This document shows positions 11,539 to 14,869 of a DNA stretch of 14,869 bases, in pieces. Position numbers and translations under genes: made by a program. Origin of the DNA: JAWVZB01 sp033722375 (GTDB lineage Bacteria; Actinomycetota; Nitriliruptoria; Nitriliruptorales; Nitriliruptoraceae); assembly GCA_033722375.1 (NCBI GenBank), contig JAWVZB010000077.1, forward strand, positions 1-14,869, in the 5' to 3' direction. Numbering within the stretch: position 1 is the stretch's first letter; each line of letters starts with the position of its first letter. The notes beneath the pieces were generated by a model. The model saw nothing but the letters and a program-made list of their open reading frames with translations. It ran no database searches and had not been told where the DNA came from.

Positions 11539-12333
11539 GTGGCACTGGTCGAGGTCGAACGCCGGGATGACGGCATCGCGGTCGTGACGATGAACGATCC
11601 CGACCGCCGGAACGCGATGACCGGCGAGATGGGTGATCGGCTCTCGGCGACCTTCCAGGACCTCGCCGGCGACGACGACCTCCGGGTGGCGGTCCTGACC
11701 GGCGCCCCGCCCGCGTTCTCCGCCGGCGGGGATCTGGCGATGCTGGAGGACTACGCCCGCCGGACCCGCGAGGAGGGTTTCGACGCCACGGAGCCGATGA
11801 AGTCGTTCTACGAACGCTTCCTGGCGGTCCGCGACCTCCCTGTGCCGGTGATCGCCGCCATCAACGGGCACGCGGTCGGGGCGGGCCTGTGCGTCGGGCT
11901 CGCCTGCGAGCTGCGCTTCGTCGCCGCGGATGCCAAGATCGGGCTCAACTTCGCGCGACTGGCGCTGCACCCCGGCATGGGCGGCTCGTGGCTCCTACCC
12001 CGGGCGGTCGGCACCCAACGCGCCGCCGAGCTGCTCTACACCGGGCGGCTGGCGTCGGGTGACGAGATGGCGGACTACGGCATGGCGCTCGAGTCCCTGC
12101 CCGCCGACGACGTCCTGCCCCGGGCCTTGGAGCTCGCCGCCGAGATCGCCACCTCCGCACCCGTGGTGGTCCGCCAACTCAAGGAGAGCCTCGCAGCCGG
12201 CCGCACCAACTCGCTCGAGCAGCAGCTCGATCTCGAGGCATCGTTCCAAGCGGTGAACTACGGCACGCAGGACCTCGTCGAGGGGCTCGCCGCGGGACGG
12301 GAACGACGCGACCCCGAGTTCACCGGCGAGTAG
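11539..12333 (+). CDS. Crotonase-superfamily (enoyl-CoA hydratase/isomerase-like) protein
   Basis: A 264-residue acyl-CoA-binding enzyme of crotonase fold. The two oxyanion-hole segments are clear: AFSAGGDL (around residues 55-62) and NGHAVGAGL (109-117). The HPGMGGSWLLPRAVG region and C-terminal helices complete the fold at normal length. By alignment from memory with rat mitochondrial enoyl-CoA hydratase, the two catalytic glutamates (144 and 164) fall on Cys118 and Phe138, so ordinary hydratase chemistry is doubtful. Isomerase, thioesterase or another CoA reaction is possible. GTG at 11539 has GAGGAG (11528-11533) five bases upstream. It follows the GMC oxidoreductase by 106 bases and precedes the regulator by 48, all on one strand. 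This suggests a lipid-related neighbourhood, but substrate is unknown. Confidence 0.85.
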   Translation: MALVEVERRDDGIAVVTMNDPDRRNAMTGEMGDRLSATFQDLAGDDDLRVAVLTGAPPAFSAGGDLAMLEDYARRTREEGFDATEPMKSFYERFLAVRDLPVPVIAAINGHAVGAGLCVGLACELRFVAADAKIGLNFARLALHPGMGGSWLLPRAVGTQRAAELLYTGRLASGDEMADYGMALESLPADDVLPRALELAAEIATSAPVVVRQLKESLAAGRTNSLEQQLDLEASFQAVNYGTQDLVEGLAAGRERRDPEFTGE

Positions 12334-12369
12334 GCCGCGGACACCTTCCGTCCCACCATGATCGGCCTC

Positions 12370-12375
12370 TAGTCT
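12370..12375 (+). promoter_or_regulatory. -10 element of a leaderless promoter for the SARP-cyclase regulator
   Basis: TAGTCT (TANNNT) is followed by six bases and then the ATG at 12382, so transcription would start at or next to the A of the start codon. No usable Shine-Dalgarno fits between them. This is the classical layout of leaderless actinobacterial genes. A -35 is not obvious. Confidence 0.45.
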
Positions 12376-12381
12376 GGGGCG

Positions 12382-14869
12382 ATGGTGGAGCTACGCGCGT
12401 TGGGGCCGATCGAAGCGTCGGTCGACGACGCCCCCGTGACGCTCGGGGGCCCCAAGCAGCTGACGGTGCTGGCGCTCCTCATCGCCGGACGCGGGCATCC
12501 GGTCTCCGACGACGCGCTGATCGACGGCGTGTGGGGAGACAGCGCCGGCTCCGGGGCGCGCGCGACGCTGCAGACCTACGTGTCGAACCTCCGGGGCGCG
12601 CTGGGCGACCACGCGATCGCGCGCACCGGAGACGCCTACCGCTTGGGCCTCGACCCCAGGGAGGTGGACGTCTGGCAGTTCGAGGCTGCGGTCGCGACCG
12701 CACGGGAGCTCCTGCCGGAACGGCCCAGCGACGCGGCGCAGCAGCTGCGGGGCGCGCTCGATCTCTGGCGGGGCGATCCCTACGGCGGGGCTCGGGAGTG
12801 CGAACGACTCGAGGAGGATCGACGGGAGCTCGAAGCGCTGCGGCTGTCGGCCCTGGAGGACCGGATGGAGGCGGAGCTCGCGGGAGCTGGGAGCTCGGCC
12901 CTGCTCGGGGAGCTCTCCAGCCTCGCCCAGCAGCACCCGCTCCGAGAACGGCTCCAGGGCCTGCACATGCTGGGGCTCTACCGGGCTGGCCGGCAGGGCG
13001 ATGCGATCGAGGTCTACGAGCGGACCCGTCGCCAGCTCGCGGACCAGCTCGGCGTCGACGTCTCACCGCAGCTGCGTCGACTGCACCAGCGGATCCTGGA
13101 ACAGGATCCGGAGCTCCTGCCCGACGACACCGTCGGCCAGCAGGTCGCCCCGCCGAGCGGTCAGGTGACGTTCCTCTTCACCGACATCGAGGGCTCTACC
13201 CGCCTCTTCCACGAACTCGGGCCCAGCTACCCCGACGCGCTCCAACGACACCGCCAGATCCTCCGCGAGGTCTGGAACGATCACGGGGGCTACGAAGCGA
13301 CCGTCGAGGGCGACGGATCGCTCGTCGCCTTCGGCTCGGCCGGCGATGCGGTCCGGGCTGCCGTCGCCGGGCAGCGGAGCCTTGCCGGTGAGGACTGGCC
13401 TGGCGGGGCGGACCTCCGGGTGCGGATGGGGCTCCACACGGGGCTCGCGTCGCCGAGGAACGGGAACTACATCTCGCTCACGGTTCACGAAGCCGCCCGA
13501 GTGATGTCCGCCGCGCACGGTGGGCAGGTCCTGCTGTCGGAGGAGACGGCAAAGCGCCTCGAACACCTCCCGGAAGCCGAGCTCCACGCACGCGGACGCT
13601 TCCGACTCCGCGGGTTCGACGAGCCCGTGCGGCTCTACGAGATCGTGATGGACGGCCTCGAGCACGACTTCGGACCCCTGCGCGCCACCCCTGCAGATCG
13701 ACACAACCTCGTGCGACAGTCCACCGAGACGATCGGGCGAGAGGAACTGATCCGAACCGTGGTTTCGGAGCTGGACGCGGGGCATGTCGTCACGCTCACC
13801 GGCCCCGGAGGGGTCGGGAAGACGCGGGTCGCCTCCGAGGTCGGAGCACGGGCCGTGGATGACTGGGAGCACGGGGTGTGGCTCGTCGACCTCGCCGCGG
13901 TGAGCGACGCCGATCTCGTCGCCGGGGCGGTCGCCGACGCAGTCGGCGCCCCGACACGCCCGGGTGGCGACCGGACGCTGGACCTCACGACCCATCTGGC
14001 GGATCGCCGATGCGTGATCATCCTCGACAACTGCGAGCACCTCGTCGCCGCCTGCCGCGGACTGCTCGATGCCGTGGCCAACGCGTGTAGGGGTGTTGCC
14101 GTCCTGGCGACCAGCCGAGAGCCGCTACACGTCCACCGCGAATCGGTCCGTCCCGTGACACCCCTCGACCTGCCACCGAGGGGGACCAACGACGCCGCGA
14201 CGGTGCGGACGAGCAGTGCCGGAGCACTGTTCGAAGCGCGGGCCTCCGACGTCCGCCCAGAGTTCGCGATCGACGACGGGAACGCGGCGGATGTCGCCGC
14301 GATCTGCCGTGGGCTGGACGGGCTCCCGCTCCTGATCGAGCTCGCCGCAGCCCTGGTGCCCTTCCAGACCACCGCCGAGATCCGGACCGTGCTCAGGACC
14401 CAAGCCGAGCTGCTGCGGAGCGCGGACCCGTCCGAATCAGAGCGCCACCGGAGCGTCGCGGGACTCATCGGCTGGAGCTACGACCTGCTCGACGAAGCCG
14501 AGCGGGCAGCGTTCCGCCGCCTCGCGGTCTTCGGTGGCAGCTTCTCGCTGGGTACCGCCACCCCGGCGCTCACCGTCGGGGACCTCAAGCCAGACGAGGT
14601 CCCCCGGCTGGTCTGGTCGCTCGTCGATCGCTCCCTCGTCACCGCCGACCTCGGGACGAACGGAACCCGCTACCGGCTCCTCGCCACCATCCGGCACTAC
14701 GGACGACAGCGCCTCGACGAGACCGACGAGACGGGCCCAGTCGCCACCGCCCTCGCCACGTCCCTGCTCGACGAGATCGGTCCGTGGCTCCCCACCGAGT
14801 GGACCTGGGTCACCGAGGTGGGGACCGAGATCGACAACCTCCGTGCCATCGTGAACCTCCTTCCCGATG
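12382..14869 (+). CDS. Multidomain regulator: SARP (winged helix + BTAD), class III cyclase domain, STAND ATPase; C-terminus beyond window
   Basis: An open frame of 829 codons without a stop, running off the window. Residues 1-90 form an OmpR-type DNA-binding winged helix (LGPI, LGGPKQ, TLQTYVSNLR). About 92-245 form the BTAD helical domain of AfsR/SARP activators. About 260-423 form a class III adenylate/guanylate cyclase domain opening with FLFTDIEGST. Both metal Asp are kept (Asp268, Asp311) and Arg373 is kept. The substrate-selecting Lys and Asp positions are Thr307 and Asn362, and the transition-state Asn position is His369. From 454 comes a P-loop ATPase: Walker A GPGGVGKT (474-481), Walker B VIILDN (545-550), ATSREPL (576-582) and GLPL (647-650), then a winged-helix-like segment near 694-720. 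It probably integrates a signal with ATP binding to switch DNA binding. ATG at 12382 appears leaderless. Target genes and ligand are unknown; the preceding oxidoreductase and crotonase genes are candidates. Confidence 0.9.
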   Translation, partial: MVELRALGPIEASVDDAPVTLGGPKQLTVLALLIAGRGHPVSDDALIDGVWGDSAGSGARATLQTYVSNLRGALGDHAIARTGDAYRLGLDPREVDVWQFEAAVATARELLPERPSDAAQQLRGALDLWRGDPYGGARECERLEEDRRELEALRLSALEDRMEAELAGAGSSALLGELSSLAQQHPLRERLQGLHMLGLYRAGRQGDAIEVYERTRRQLADQLGVDVSPQLRRLHQRILEQDPELLPDDTVGQQVAPPSGQVTFLFTDIEGSTRLFHELGPSYPDALQRHRQILREVWNDHGGYEATVEGDGSLVAFGSAGDAVRAAVAGQRSLAGEDWPGGADLRVRMGLHTGLASPRNGNYISLTVHEAARVMSAAHGGQVLLSEETAKRLEHLPEAELHARGRFRLRGFDEPVRLYEIVMDGLEHDFGPLRATPADRHNLVRQSTETIGREELIRTVVSELDAGHVVTLTGPGGVGKTRVASEVGARAVDDWEHGVWLVDLAAVSDADLVAGAVADAVGAPTRPGGDRTLDLTTHLADRRCVIILDNCEHLVAACRGLLDAVANACRGVAVLATSREPLHVHRESVRPVTPLDLPPRGTNDAATVRTSSAGALFEARASDVRPEFAIDDGNAADVAAICRGLDGLPLLIELAAALVPFQTTAEIRTVLRTQAELLRSADPSESERHRSVAGLIGWSYDLLDEAERAAFRRLAVFGGSFSLGTATPALTVGDLKPDEVPRLVWSLVDRSLVTADLGTNGTRYRLLATIRHYGRQRLDETDETGPVATALATSLLDEIGPWLPTEWTWVTEVGTEIDNLRAIVNLLPD

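Noticed and set aside
9729..11576. Minus-strand 615-codon frame opposite the GMC oxidoreductase.
   Set aside because: It covers the well-supported GMC gene on the other strand and shows no motif of its own.
12531..13391. Plus-strand 286-codon frame in another register within the regulator gene.
   Set aside because: It is Arg/Gly/Pro-rich shadow sequence; the frame from 12382 carries all the domain motifs without interruption.

Overview
This is a high-GC window (roughly 70% by eye) with GTG/TTG starts, TANNNT-type -10 hexamers and gene content typical of Actinomycetota. That content includes a KorAB pair, a ChoD-like GMC oxidoreductase, and a SARP/AfsR regulator fused to a class III cyclase. 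I would place it in an actinobacterium, possibly a deep-branching lineage, but cannot name a genus. The window is almost fully coding; no intergenic gap exceeds about 170 bases, and I see no tRNA, rRNA, CRISPR, insertion sequence or phage gene.

Layout. Bases 1-2169 (minus strand) hold the korB 5' end and complete korA, a ferredoxin-dependent 2-oxoglutarate oxidoreductase whose two genes overlap by 4 bases. A short divergent gap leads to a D-2-hydroxyacid dehydrogenase (2284-3234, plus). Convergent to it is a secreted coiled-coil M23 peptidoglycan hydrolase (3274-4320, minus). Divergent from that is a small two-CBS-domain protein (4471-4857, plus). A complete glutamate synthase large subunit, gltB, fills 4912-9543 (minus), with a roughly 100-base leader that can form a strong hairpin. 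On its other side a same-strand block runs to the end: a ChoD-like GMC oxidoreductase (9711-11432), a crotonase-superfamily protein (11539-12333), and a large multidomain regulator (from 12382) that runs off the window.

How the genes relate. KorAB and GltB both use 2-oxoglutarate, one to make succinyl-CoA and reduced ferredoxin, the other to make glutamate, so the left two thirds touch the carbon/nitrogen junction. They are not in one operon, and GltD, the usual partner of this GltB type, is absent from both flanks. The right block looks like lipid or sterol-type oxidation plus a regulator, although a hairpin after the oxidoreductase suggests separate transcription units.

The most interesting item is the last gene: OmpR-type winged helix, BTAD, a class III nucleotide cyclase domain with both metal-binding Asp kept but the substrate-selecting residues changed, then a STAND/NB-ARC-type ATPase. 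It appears to be translated from a leaderless mRNA. Second is the structured leader of gltB. Third is a crotonase that lacks both canonical catalytic glutamates.
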